From contig JANMTS010000074.1 in the NCBI GenBank assembly GCA_031390755.1, forward strand, positions 124,001 through 188,000: a stretch of 64,000 nucleotides of DNA, written 5' to 3'. Under the pieces are notes generated by a model. The model had not been told where the DNA came from and searched no databases. It was given only the letters and a program-made list of their open reading frames with translations. The position numbers and the translations under genes are program-made. Below are positions 23,753 to 32,344 of this stretch, in pieces. How positions within the stretch are numbered: the stretch's first letter is position 1; each line of letters opens with the position of its first letter. The DNA comes from DATMER01 sp031390755 (GTDB lineage: Bacteria > Acidobacteriota > Thermoanaerobaculia > Multivoradales > UBA5704).

Positions 23753-24166
23753 ATGGATTCACAAGCCGAGAGCGGCCTGGATGCCCCCGCCGAGAGCGGA
23801 CCGACCCAGCCCGCCATCCGCGTCATCATGATGCCGAAGGACACCAACGCCCTGGGCACGATCTTCGGCGGCATCATCCTCTCCCACATCGACCTCGCCG
23901 GCGCCGTCGAGGCCCACCGCCACGTCGCCGGCAGGCTGGTCACCGTCGCCATGCGCGAGGTGGTCTTCCACGCTCCGGTCTTCGTCGGCGATCTGGTCAG
24001 CTTCTACACCCAGACCGCCCGGCTCGGCCGCACCTCGATCACGGTCCGCGTCACCGTGGAAGCGGAGCGCCGCACCCGCGGCACCGGCAAGGTGAAGGTC
24101 ACCGAAGCCGAGGTGGTCTACGTCCACGTCGACCAGGACAACCAGCCGGCTCCCCTCGCCGGCTAG
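23753..24166 (+). CDS. acyl-CoA thioesterase (YciA/BACH-like hotdog fold)
   Basis: 137 aa. Hotdog-fold thioesterase with the typical order MMPKDTNALGTIFGGIILSHIDLAG (with the catalytic Asp region and hot-dog helix), AMREVVFHAPVFVGDLVSFY and VTEAEVVYVHVD. These enzymes hydrolyse acyl-CoA thioesters. The start is ATG at 23753, with GAAAGGA somewhat far upstream. It is divergent from the ECF sigma gene and convergent with thymidine kinase. Confidence 0.86.
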   Translation: MDSQAESGLDAPAESGPTQPAIRVIMMPKDTNALGTIFGGIILSHIDLAGAVEAHRHVAGRLVTVAMREVVFHAPVFVGDLVSFYTQTARLGRTSITVRVTVEAERRTRGTGKVKVTEAEVVYVHVDQDNQPAPLAG

Positions 24167-24171
24167 CCCTG

Positions 24172-24750
24172 CTACTCCGGCTCGAACGCCTCGAAGCAGC
24201 TCCGGCAGCGCGCCTCGTACGACTCGGTGTCGCCCACCTGGAGCTGCTCGGAGCCGCCCGCGATGCGCTGGCTGTAGTGCGCGGGCTCGCCGCAGCGCAT
24301 GCAGACGGCGTGCATCTTGTCCACGTATTCCGCGAGCGCCAGCAGCCGCGGCATCGGCCCGAACGGACGGCGCAGGAAGTCGAGATCCAGCCCGGCCACG
24401 ATCACCCGCAGACCGCGGTCCGCCAGCTCCCCCACCAGCTCCACCAGCCCGGTGTCGAAGAACTGGGCTTCGTCGATGCCCACCACCTGCACCTCGGCGT
24501 CGAGGCAGCTGCGCAGCTGGAGGCTTGAGCTGACGCACATCGCCTCCAGCTCGCGGTTGTCCCGGGTCACCAGCCGGCCCGGATCGTGGCGGGTGTCGGC
24601 GCCGGGCTTGAAGACCTGAACCCGCTGGCGGGCGATGGTCGCCCGGCGCAACCGGCGCACCAGCTCCTCGCTCTTGCCGGAAAACATGCCTCCGGCGATG
24701 ACCTCGACGTGACCCCGGATGCGCTCTGTAGGACTGTCCTTGATGTTCAC
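24172..24750 (-). CDS. tdk: thymidine kinase (type II)
   Basis: 192 aa. It phosphorylates thymidine to dTMP in the salvage pathway. Walker A is VIAGGMFSGKSEELVRRLRR, Walker B is GIDEAQFF, and a lasso and zinc-ribbon region with two cysteine pairs (CMRCG, CRSC) is typical of the tetrameric type II enzyme. The start is taken as GTG at 24750 (NIKDSPTERIRGHVEVIAGG); no ATG lies before the P-loop. It ends five bases from the convergent thioesterase gene. Confidence 0.92.
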   Translation of the reverse strand: MNIKDSPTERIRGHVEVIAGGMFSGKSEELVRRLRRATIARQRVQVFKPGADTRHDPGRLVTRDNRELEAMCVSSSLQLRSCLDAEVQVVGIDEAQFFDTGLVELVGELADRGLRVIVAGLDLDFLRRPFGPMPRLLALAEYVDKMHAVCMRCGEPAHYSQRIAGGSEQLQVGDTESYEARCRSCFEAFEPE

Positions 24751-24819
24751 CGGAGAGAATCTACAGCACCCCGGCGCCCCCGCCAAGCCTGGGCGCGGCT
24801 CTGATATCCTTGAGGTGCC

Positions 24820-25173
24820 ATGACCCCGAATCGCCGCTCCAAAAGGATTTTCTCGTATGACGAAGCGCTGTCGACATTCCCCCTGGTGCGGGATCTGACA
24901 GCCGCCGCGGTCCGCCAGATCGAGGCGCTGACCGCCAGCGTCGGCAGCCGCGAAGAGCTCGACGACCGCCGCGATGAGCTCGAGGACGCGCGCGAGCGCA
25001 TCGTCGGCGTCTGGGCCCAGGAGGTGATCTCGCTCGGCTGCGAGGTCAAGGGCCTCTGGCTGGTGGACTGGGACAGCGGCGACGGCTACTACTGCTGGCG
25101 CTTCCCTGAGCAGGCGATCGCGTTCTTCCACACCTACGACGAAGGCTTCTCCGGCCGGCTGCCGATCAACTGA
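24820..25173 (+). CDS. DUF2203 family protein
   Basis: 117 aa. It matches the small DUF2203 family: RIFSYDEALSTFPLVRDLT at the start, a central coiled helix (EELDDRRDELEDARERI) and the end EVKGLWLVDWDSGDGYYCWRF. Function is not known in the literature I can recall. The stop overlaps the convergent gene by about 40 bp. Confidence 0.82.
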   Translation: MTPNRRSKRIFSYDEALSTFPLVRDLTAAAVRQIEALTASVGSREELDDRRDELEDARERIVGVWAQEVISLGCEVKGLWLVDWDSGDGYYCWRFPEQAIAFFHTYDEGFSGRLPIN

Positions 25174-25796
25174 TCCGGCTCGGTCATCTCCTGCGCAACC
25201 TGCTCTTGCGCAACCTGCCGGCGCAGCTCGGCGATCCAGGCTTCCGCAGAACGGCGGCGCTCGGCTCCCAGCTCCGCACCCCGGGGCGTGCGGTAGCGCT
25301 CCACGGCCGGACCCGGATCGAGCTGGGCCAGCGCCCGCGCCACCGGCGTCCGCTTCTTGCCCGCCGCCATCAGCCGGCCGGCGGTGGCCGTCACTCCCGC
25401 CGACTCCAGGAGTAGGGCGTCGTGGATCAGCTCCTCCTCGGGTCCCTGCGGCTCGTCGGGAAGGCGCCCGAGCCCGCCGCGCACCCGCCGCAACAGCATC
25501 TCCGGCAGCCCGAGACTCTTGAGGAAGAGGTCGAGCCGCCCGCCCGGTCCGAGCGAGCCGAGCCGTTCCGTCACTCCCTGAAGAAGAATCAGAAGATCGA
25601 GCAAGCTCTCGTCGAAACGACTCTCGTCGACCGGGCTCCCGGCCCTCAGTCCCTCTCTCGGTCCTTCCCTCAATACTGCCGTCCGGACGGACAGCCGCTC
25701 CACCCGGTCGAAGGTCTGGACGCCGTCGAGCCCCGCGTACAGAGGGCGGACGAACTGCTCGATCTGGCGGCGGTGGGCGGGGTCGAGCCCGCTCAC
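25134..25796 (-). CDS. hypothetical protein coupled to a HAD hydrolase
   Basis: 220 aa. It starts with a GTG overlapping the HAD stop (GTGA), so it is translated from the same message. Helical, Leu/Arg-rich sequence with no membrane segment (RRQIEQFVRPLYAGLDGVQT, LLDLLILLQGVTERLG, GRLMAAGKKRTPVARALAQL). No family is recognised. It overlaps the convergent DUF2203 gene by 40 bp. Confidence 0.6.
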   Translation of the reverse strand: MSGLDPAHRRQIEQFVRPLYAGLDGVQTFDRVERLSVRTAVLREGPREGLRAGSPVDESRFDESLLDLLILLQGVTERLGSLGPGGRLDLFLKSLGLPEMLLRRVRGGLGRLPDEPQGPEEELIHDALLLESAGVTATAGRLMAAGKKRTPVARALAQLDPGPAVERYRTPRGAELGAERRRSAEAWIAELRRQVAQEQVAQEMTEPDQLIGSRPEKPSS

Positions 25797-26512
25797 CGGC
25801 GGCTCGCCTCCGCCAGGAGCTGCTCCAGGCCGGCCACCGTCAGGCCGTCCAGCCGCTCGGCCACGACGTCGGCCATGCGCAGACGCTGCGCCGGATAGGT
25901 CTGGGCCACGGCCAGGGTCGTGAGCCCGGCATCGGCGGCCGCGGCCAGGCCGGCGGGGCTGTCCTCGATGGCCAGCACCTCGTGCGGATGGAAGAGCCGC
26001 TCGGGCAGCGGCGGCAGCGAGTTGAGCCCGTCGAGCGCGCGCCGGTAGCCCTCGGGATCGGGCTTGCCCTCGGTCACGTCCTCCGCCGTCACCAGCACCT
26101 TGAAGCGCTCGCGCAGGCCGGCCTGGCGCAGGGCGCTCTCGACCTCCTCGCTCAACGCACCGCTGACGATCCCGAGCATCCGGCCGGAGTCCGCCAGCTC
26201 CTCGACCAGGGCGACGGCGCCGGGGAAGAATGGATAGCCGCCCTGGCGGACCCGCTCCTGGTAGTAGCTGGACTTGCGCGCAATCAGGCGCATCAGCCGG
26301 GAGACGGTCGGCGCCGCGCCCGCCTTCTGGAGCACGGCCGCGAAGCAGCCGCGGTCGTCGAAGCCGAGATAGTCGCGGTAGTAGTCGTCGGCCGTGAGGG
26401 TGATCCCCTCCTCGGTCAGCACCTTCTGGAACATCTCCAGATGGATCGGCTCGTCGTCCACGAGGACACCGTTGAAGTCGAAAAGAATGGCTCTGATCAC
26501 GGAGCCGATCAT
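25793..26512 (-). CDS. HAD superfamily hydrolase (beta-phosphoglucomutase-like)
   Basis: 239 aa. Cap-type C1 HAD protein. Motif I is DFNGVLVDDEPIH, motif II GIVSGALS, motif III KPDPEGY and motif IV AIEDSPAGLAAA. It resembles phosphatases and mutases that act on small sugar phosphates. The second acidic residue of motif I (DxD) is Asn here, so mutase or general acid chemistry may differ. The stop overlaps the next gene. Confidence 0.84.
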   Translation of the reverse strand: MIGSVIRAILFDFNGVLVDDEPIHLEMFQKVLTEEGITLTADDYYRDYLGFDDRGCFAAVLQKAGAAPTVSRLMRLIARKSSYYQERVRQGGYPFFPGAVALVEELADSGRMLGIVSGALSEEVESALRQAGLRERFKVLVTAEDVTEGKPDPEGYRRALDGLNSLPPLPERLFHPHEVLAIEDSPAGLAAAADAGLTTLAVAQTYPAQRLRMADVVAERLDGLTVAGLEQLLAEASRR

Positions 26513-26591
26513 ACCGCGTGACAGGGGCTGTTCGGGGTATCATGAAATTCCCCCGGCAAACCCTCTGTTTTTCCTGGGGAGGAGGACTCTC

Positions 26592-26990
26592 ATGGACAAC
26601 GTACAGCCGATTCAGCCGGAAACGGCTTCCCCGATCACCGCGTCGGCAGCGACATCGGAGACCCCGGTGATGCTGACGCCCAAGGCGATCGAGATGGTGA
26701 AGATGACCCGCGAGCAGGAGGGCATCGACGCCTCCCACGGCCTCCGCATCGCCGTGCGCGGCGGCGGATGCAGCGGGTTCGAATACGCCCTCGACTTCGA
26801 GAAGGAGCCGCGGGAGAACGACTGGGTCTACGAGCAGGGCGAGCTGTCCGTCTTTGTGGACGCGGTCAGCGCGCGCTACCTCGAAGGCACGACGATCGAC
26901 TACGTCATGGGCATGGCCGGCGCCGGGTTCAAGTTCAACAACCCGAAGGCCGCCGGCACCTGCGGCTGCGGCTCGTCGTTCACGGTCTGA
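26592..26990 (+). CDS. iron-sulfur cluster assembly A-type carrier (IscA/ErpA/SufA)
   Basis: 132 aa. It has the HesB/IscA fold: VMLTPKAIEMVKMTREQ, then GLRIAVRGGGCSGFEYAL with the first cluster Cys, and a C-terminal FNNPKAAGTCGCGSSF with the CxC pair. It accepts and delivers Fe-S clusters. There is an N-terminal extension of about 25 residues. GGAGGAC precedes the ATG at 26592. The convergent neighbour encodes a YgfZ-type protein, which also serves Fe-S proteins. Confidence 0.92.
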   Translation: MDNVQPIQPETASPITASAATSETPVMLTPKAIEMVKMTREQEGIDASHGLRIAVRGGGCSGFEYALDFEKEPRENDWVYEQGELSVFVDAVSARYLEGTTIDYVMGMAGAGFKFNNPKAAGTCGCGSSFTV

Positions 26991-27010
26991 GCCTCACCCC
27001 AAGCCCGGCC

Positions 27011-27970
27011 CTAATCTAATTGCCAATCGAGGGCGGGAACCACGGTCACCTCCGCGGTTCCACCGCCCTCGACCTCCACGACCGTGCCGGGCTCAGCGGC
27101 CCGCTTGTGGAGGATCGCAAGCCCCACCGTCTTGCCCAGGACCGGCGATCGGACCACGCTCGTCGCCTTCCCCGCCTCCCTCCCCTCGTAGAGCAGCGAT
27201 GCGCCCACGGCCGGCTCGCCGTCAAACTCCACTCCCCTGAGCAGGTTCTGCACTCCGCCCCGGTAGTGGATGCGGGCCACGATCTCCTGTCCCAGGTAGC
27301 AACCCTTCGTATAGCTCACCGCCTCCTCGATCCCGGTCTCCTGCGGAAAGTTCGCGGGGCCGTAGTCCTGTCCGAAGCGGGGAATCCCGGCCTCGACGCG
27401 CAGCACCTCCATCGCCTCTTCCCCGACCCGCCGCGCTCCGGCCGCCGCCAGCGTCTCGATCAGCCCGTCCGCCTCGGCTTCCGGAACCCAGAGCGTCCAG
27501 GCCGCGGCCCCGGCGAGCTCCCGCCGCTGAACCAGCACCTCGGTGCCGTGGATCGAGACCCGTGCATGGCTCCAGCGGGCCGCCAGCTCCGGAACCCCCA
27601 GGATCTCCGCCGCGCGGAAGCCGACGGCCGCCAGCAGCCGCACGCCTTCGAGAGGCCGGATCTCGACCCGGTCCGCGATGACGTACTTGCGCAGGTGGGT
27701 GGCGAGGGCCTCTTCCTGTCCAGCTCCGACTTCCAGCCACAGCCGGTCGTCCTGCGCCGCCAGGATCGCATCGGACAGAATCCGTCCCTGCGGCGTGGTG
27801 AAGAACCCATAGGCACCCGCGCCCGGAGCGAGCCCTTTCACGTCGCAGGTCACGTAGGCATGAAGGAAACGGAGTCGGTCGGCACCGGTCAGCTCCAGAC
27901 CTCCGCGCCAGGAGAGGTCGGCGATGCCGCACCCCAAGGCCAAGTGGTCGTCTTCAAGAGGAGTCGTCAT
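27011..27970 (-). CDS. ygfZ: folate-binding protein YgfZ / GcvT-like
   Basis: 319 aa. A GcvT-fold tetrahydrofolate-binding protein needed for maintaining some Fe-S enzymes. The diagnostic motif KGCYLGQE is present (VSYTKGCYLGQEIVAR), with the N-terminal pieces LTGADRLRFLHAYVTCDV and TPQGRILSDAIL. It ends 21 bp from the IscA-type gene, and the functional link between the two supports the call. Confidence 0.9.
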   Translation of the reverse strand: MTTPLEDDHLALGCGIADLSWRGGLELTGADRLRFLHAYVTCDVKGLAPGAGAYGFFTTPQGRILSDAILAAQDDRLWLEVGAGQEEALATHLRKYVIADRVEIRPLEGVRLLAAVGFRAAEILGVPELAARWSHARVSIHGTEVLVQRRELAGAAAWTLWVPEAEADGLIETLAAAGARRVGEEAMEVLRVEAGIPRFGQDYGPANFPQETGIEEAVSYTKGCYLGQEIVARIHYRGGVQNLLRGVEFDGEPAVGASLLYEGREAGKATSVVRSPVLGKTVGLAILHKRAAEPGTVVEVEGGGTAEVTVVPALDWQLD

Positions 27971-28035
27971 CCTGAGAGTCTATACGCCAGGATGCACGGC
28001 TTGTCCAGGCTGGCGACTCCACATAAACTATCCAC

Positions 28036-28269
28036 ATGAAAGCCATACAGGTCATGTTGGATGAGGATCTGGTAGCCCGGCTCGACGAGAGCGCGGAGGT
28101 ACGAGCGGAAGGTCGCTCGGCGGTTCTCCGCCGTGCCGCCGTCGAGTACCTGGATCGCCGCCGCCGGGAGGCGATCGCGGACCAATACCGAAAAGCCTAC
28201 TCCGACGCCTCCGGCCTCGGCGAGGAATTTGCCGGGTGGGAGGACCAGGGCTCGTGGAACGAAGAGTGA
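28036..28269 (+). CDS. ribbon-helix-helix antitoxin of a MazEF-like pair
   Basis: 77 aa. The start MKAIQVMLDEDLVARLDE has the beta-strand and helices of a ribbon-helix-helix DNA-binding domain, followed by RSAVLRRAAVEYLDRRRRE. The C-terminal tail is acidic (GEEFAGWEDQGSWNEE), as expected for the toxin-binding part. The toxin gene overlaps its stop (GTGA). Confidence 0.85.
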   Translation: MKAIQVMLDEDLVARLDESAEVRAEGRSAVLRRAAVEYLDRRRREAIADQYRKAYSDASGLGEEFAGWEDQGSWNEE

Positions 28270-28583
28270 ACCGCGGCGAGATCTGGCTGTTCACCTTCAA
28301 GCCTCCCGACAAGCGGCGCCCTGTCCTGGTCCTGACTCGCCAGGAGGTCATCGGCCTCCTCTCGACCGTCATGGTCGCCCCCATCACCTCGGCCATTCGC
28401 GGCGCGCCGAGTGAAGTGCTGGTTGGAGTTGACGAGGGCCTGAAGGCTCCATCCGCGGTCAATCTCGATCACGTGCAGACGGTCGAGCAGCGGCAACTCT
28501 CCCACTACGTGGGAAACCTGGATCGCCACAAGATGAGCGCCGTCTGCAAGGCGCTGGCGATCGCCACCGGTTGCGCCAGCTGA
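28266..28583 (+). CDS. MazF/PemK-type endoribonuclease toxin
   Basis: 105 aa. VNRGEIWLFTFKPPDKRRPV and a core of beta strands with RPVLVLTRQEVI, VMVAPITSAIRG and AVNLDHVQTVEQRQLSHYVG match the MazF/PemK family, which cleaves mRNA. The start is GTG at 28266, overlapping the antitoxin stop, a typical type II toxin-antitoxin arrangement. Confidence 0.88.
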   Translation: MNRGEIWLFTFKPPDKRRPVLVLTRQEVIGLLSTVMVAPITSAIRGAPSEVLVGVDEGLKAPSAVNLDHVQTVEQRQLSHYVGNLDRHKMSAVCKALAIATGCAS

Positions 28584-28617
28584 GCCTCACTCCGGGCCGA
28601 GCGTCTACAACCAATCC

Positions 28618-29484
28618 ATGAGCACAACCGTTCCATTCGCTCTCGGAACCGCGTTCGGGTCGATCCTGCATGGCCTCGTGGACCTTCCCGAGGAGCCGGG
28701 CGAGCGGCCGGCCATCGTCCTCTGCCATGGGTTCAAGGGATTCATGGAATGGGGATTCTTCCCGCCGCTCGCGGAGCTGCTGGCGGGCCGCGGTTTCGTC
28801 GTGGTCCGTTTCAACGTGGCCGGCACGGGCATGGTTCCCGGCGAGGACATCGTGAGCGATCCCGAGGCGTTCAAGGCGAACACCCACGGCCGGGAGATGG
28901 CGGACCTGTTCGCGATCCTCGAAGCCACGGGCAAGTCGATTGCTCCCGGCCGGGTGGACCGCGGCCGGCTCGGGCTCCTCGGACACAGCCGCGGCGGCGG
29001 CAACGCCATCCTCGCCGCGGGCCGCGAGCCCTGGCGCGGCCGGGTGCGCGCCCTCGTCACCTGGTCGTCCGTCGCGACCTTCGACCGCTACTCCCCTGAG
29101 CAGAAAGCCGCCTGGCGCGATGCTGGCGGCACTGGCGAGCTGCCGGTCGTGAACGCCCGCACCGGACAGAAGCTCGCCCTGGGAGTCGACCTCCTGAACG
29201 AGATCGAAGCCCGCGAGGATCTGGACGTCCTCGCCGCCGCCCGGAACGTCCGCGCGCCCTGGCTGATCGTCCATGGCGAGGACGACGAGAGCGTCTCCAT
29301 CGCGGACGCCGACCGATTGTCCGGGGCGTTTCGCGCATCTCCAGGCAGCCATGAGCTCGTCCGCATCCCCGGCGCCAACCACACGTTCGGCGCACGCCAC
29401 CCCTTCGTCGGCCCGACGCCTCACCTCATCCAGGCGATGAACGCAACCCAGCGCTGGTTCCGCCGGCATCTGGCGGCCGGCTGA
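28618..29484 (+). CDS. alpha/beta hydrolase
   Basis: 288 aa. Alpha/beta-hydrolase fold with HGF oxyanion region (IVLCHGFKGFMEW), nucleophile elbow GHSRGGGNA, acid HGEDDESV and catalytic His NHTFG. It is related to dienelactone hydrolase or acyl-peptidase-like esterases; the substrate is unknown. It is followed after a short gap by the ELWxxDGT genes on the same strand. Confidence 0.84.
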   Translation: MSTTVPFALGTAFGSILHGLVDLPEEPGERPAIVLCHGFKGFMEWGFFPPLAELLAGRGFVVVRFNVAGTGMVPGEDIVSDPEAFKANTHGREMADLFAILEATGKSIAPGRVDRGRLGLLGHSRGGGNAILAAGREPWRGRVRALVTWSSVATFDRYSPEQKAAWRDAGGTGELPVVNARTGQKLALGVDLLNEIEAREDLDVLAAARNVRAPWLIVHGEDDESVSIADADRLSGAFRASPGSHELVRIPGANHTFGARHPFVGPTPHLIQAMNATQRWFRRHLAAG

Positions 29485-29528
29485 GGCGCTTGAGCAGCTC
29501 ACTCTTCTCTCCAACTGAAAGACAACCC

Positions 29529-32342
29529 ATGCCGCACCTCCGAATCGCCCTCGCAGTCTCACTCCTCGCCGCGCTGCTCGCCGCCCGCGGCGCCTTCGCC
29601 GCCACGCCGGTCCTGGTCAAGGACATCGATCCTCGGCTCGTCCCCGGGGATCTCCGCGGGTTCGCTCCGAACCAGTTCCATTCCCTGGGCGATCCCGCCG
29701 GCGCACCCGGTCTCGTCGTCTACGTGCTCCACAACCAGCTCGACGACGACCGCGCCGACGAGCTCTGGGCGAGCGACGGGACACCGGGCGGCACCCGGCG
29801 GGTGTTCACGGCGAACGGAGATGTCCACGCCATCACCGTGCTCGGCACGGCCGGCTCCAGGGCGATCTTCAGCGTGAGCCTGTACGTCCAGTCGTGGTCC
29901 GAAGCCCGGATGTTCAGCACCGACGGCACGCCGGAAGGGACGGTCGAGCTGACCGGTGTCGCGTTGAGCGGGTTCCTCAACGGAATCGCCCGCGCGGGAC
30001 TGTTCTACTTCACGATCGCCGACCCGGCGACCGGCTCCGAGCTCTGGCGCACGGACGGCACCCAGGCGGGGACACTGCTGCTGCGCGACATCGCTCCCGG
30101 AACCTATAGCAGCAACCCGCGCGCCTTCGTCGCCACCGCCGACCGTCTCTGGTTCTTCGCCGACGCCCCCGAAGGCACCGGGCTGTGGTCGACGGACGGG
30201 TCCCGCGCGGGCACCCGCCGGGCGGTCCTCCTGCCCCCGTACGCCTCTCCACTGGAGATGAAGGCCGCGGGATCGCGGATCTTCTTCACCGAGGGCGCCG
30301 GCTACTACCACCACAACCTCTGGACGAGCGACGGCACCCAGGAGGGGACGTTCCCGATCCCGCCCTTCCACCGCCACCACAAGAAGGGTCCGGGTCTCAC
30401 CAGCTTGCTGAGCCCCCTCGGAGACGAGATGGTCTTCATCGTGGACGACTCCCGCTCCGAGACGTCACAGCTCTGGATCAGCGACGGCAGCGTGGACGGC
30501 ACCCGCCTGCTGGCCGATTTCGGCGTCTACCACTCGACGTCCTGGTCCGCCGTCCTGAAGAACGGCCGGCTCCTCTTCGCCGGACCCGACAGCCGCCCGT
30601 GGAGCACCCGCGGCACCCGCGCCAGCACCGGGCCGGTCGCCTCTTGCCGCACGGAGAGCTGCGTCCGGGTCTACCCGTACTCGCCGCCGGTCGCTCTCGG
30701 GGACCTTGCGGTCTTCGCCGACGGCCTGTATGAGCCCTGGGTCACCGACGGCACGGCCGAGGGAACCCGGATGCTGGCCGACGCCGCCCCGGGCTCCGAC
30801 GGCTCGTATCCGGTAATCGTGCCCGGCCCTCCCGGCAAGGCCTTCTTCTTCACCCTGGCCAACGAGCTCTGGATCACGGACGGCACTCCCGAAGGAACCC
30901 ACGTCTCCAGTGATCGGGTGCTGTACCCCGACTACCCTCCCGAGACGCCCGCCCTCGCCCTCGTCGGCGAACGCGCGGTGTTTGCGGCCACGACCCCGGA
31001 GGGCGTCCGCGAGGTGCGGAGCACCGACGGGGATCCTGGCAGCACGATCGTCCTGAGCTCGAGCTCGCATGGCGCCGACTCCCTGCCCCAGAGCCTGACG
31101 CCGTTCCAGGACGGCATCCTGTTCTACACCTGCATCGAAGGACTCGCACTCTGGAGGAGTGACGGCACGGCCGAGGGCACCACGCCGCTGGTCAGCTCGC
31201 ATCGCGCCTCCTGCCCGGGCCAGGATGGGGCGGCCTCCCTGCTGACGGACGGAAGCGCCGCCTGGTTCCCCTTCCTCTCCCCGGACGAGTACTGGTACGA
31301 GCTCTGGCGGACCGACGGCACGCCGGAAGGCACGGAGCCGGCGGGCGAGGGTACCGAGTCGACATCGCTCGCGGATGCGGCCCTCGATCCGGCGCACGAT
31401 CGGGTCGTGTTTGCGATGTGGAACTTCGTCGATTTCAACGCGGTCTCCCTCCAGGCGGTTCCGACCGCGGGCGGCTCCGCCCGTCCGCTGTTCGATCTGC
31501 AAGCCAGCCTCATCTCGGATCTGCAGGCATTCGAGGGACAGCTCTACTTCCAGGCGAACGATCCGGAGGTCTCTTCCTTCTACCTTACCCAGTCGGACGG
31601 CACCGCCGCCGGCACCCGGAAGCTGACCCCGACGTCCTCGAACTATCCGGGACCCATCGATTTCTTCCGGCAGGACGGCAAAGTGCTCTTCCTGAACGTC
31701 CAGGGGTACGAACCGGGCCTCTGGAGCACCGACGGCACCGCCGCAGGAACGCGGCGGGTCTTCCCGACCGCCGGAGAGACGACGCCGAGCGCGATGACGG
31801 GGCTCAGGCAGCTCGCCGGCTCGCTGTACTTCATGGCCAATCAGGGTCCCTGGTACCCGATCCGGCCCGCCCTGTACCGCTCCGACGGCACCGCCGCGGG
31901 AACCGCCGTTCTCCTCGATTTTGGATACATCAACAACGGCGTTGTTCCCGAGCCTGACTTCACGGCGGCCGGCGGCGTCCTCTTCTTCATCGCGACGGAC
32001 GAGGACCATGGGCGCGAGCTGTGGCGGACGGACGGAACCAGACCTGGAACGTTCCGGGTGCGCGACATCCACCCCGGTCCCGATGGCGCCCGGATCCAGG
32101 ATCTGACCGCGGCCGCCGGCCGGATCTGGTTCGCGGCCGACGACGGCGAGCACGGCGTCGAGCTGTGGAGCAGCGACGGGACGGAGGCCGGTACCCGTAT
32201 GGAGGCCGACCTCGCCGAAGGCCAGACGTCTTCCTTCCCAGGGGGCATCACGGAGTCGGGCGGCCGCCTGTTCTTCAGCGCCGACGACGGCATCACCGGA
32301 CGGGAGCTCTGGCTTCTGTCCCTCACCGGATCGGGGAACTGA
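29529..32342 (+). CDS. secreted ELWxxDGT-repeat protein (first of tandem pair)
   Basis: 937 aa. Signal peptide LAVSLLAALLAARGAFA. About fifteen repeats of 40-60 residues carry the ELWxTDGTxxGT signature (ELWASDGTPGGT, ELWRTDGTQAGT, ELWRTDGTPEGT, ELWRTDGTRPGT), the recognised beta-propeller-like repeat of many secreted proteins in Acidobacteria and Myxobacteria. Function is unclear; surface binding or sensing is likely. The ATG at 29529 is chosen over a TTG at 29490. The stop is two bases before the next paralog's ATG. Confidence 0.86.
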   Translation: MPHLRIALAVSLLAALLAARGAFAATPVLVKDIDPRLVPGDLRGFAPNQFHSLGDPAGAPGLVVYVLHNQLDDDRADELWASDGTPGGTRRVFTANGDVHAITVLGTAGSRAIFSVSLYVQSWSEARMFSTDGTPEGTVELTGVALSGFLNGIARAGLFYFTIADPATGSELWRTDGTQAGTLLLRDIAPGTYSSNPRAFVATADRLWFFADAPEGTGLWSTDGSRAGTRRAVLLPPYASPLEMKAAGSRIFFTEGAGYYHHNLWTSDGTQEGTFPIPPFHRHHKKGPGLTSLLSPLGDEMVFIVDDSRSETSQLWISDGSVDGTRLLADFGVYHSTSWSAVLKNGRLLFAGPDSRPWSTRGTRASTGPVASCRTESCVRVYPYSPPVALGDLAVFADGLYEPWVTDGTAEGTRMLADAAPGSDGSYPVIVPGPPGKAFFFTLANELWITDGTPEGTHVSSDRVLYPDYPPETPALALVGERAVFAATTPEGVREVRSTDGDPGSTIVLSSSSHGADSLPQSLTPFQDGILFYTCIEGLALWRSDGTAEGTTPLVSSHRASCPGQDGAASLLTDGSAAWFPFLSPDEYWYELWRTDGTPEGTEPAGEGTESTSLADAALDPAHDRVVFAMWNFVDFNAVSLQAVPTAGGSARPLFDLQASLISDLQAFEGQLYFQANDPEVSSFYLTQSDGTAAGTRKLTPTSSNYPGPIDFFRQDGKVLFLNVQGYEPGLWSTDGTAAGTRRVFPTAGETTPSAMTGLRQLAGSLYFMANQGPWYPIRPALYRSDGTAAGTAVLLDFGYINNGVVPEPDFTAAGGVLFFIATDEDHGRELWRTDGTRPGTFRVRDIHPGPDGARIQDLTAAAGRIWFAADDGEHGVELWSSDGTEAGTRMEADLAEGQTSSFPGGITESGGRLFFSADDGITGRELWLLSLTGSGN

Positions 32343-32344
32343 CC

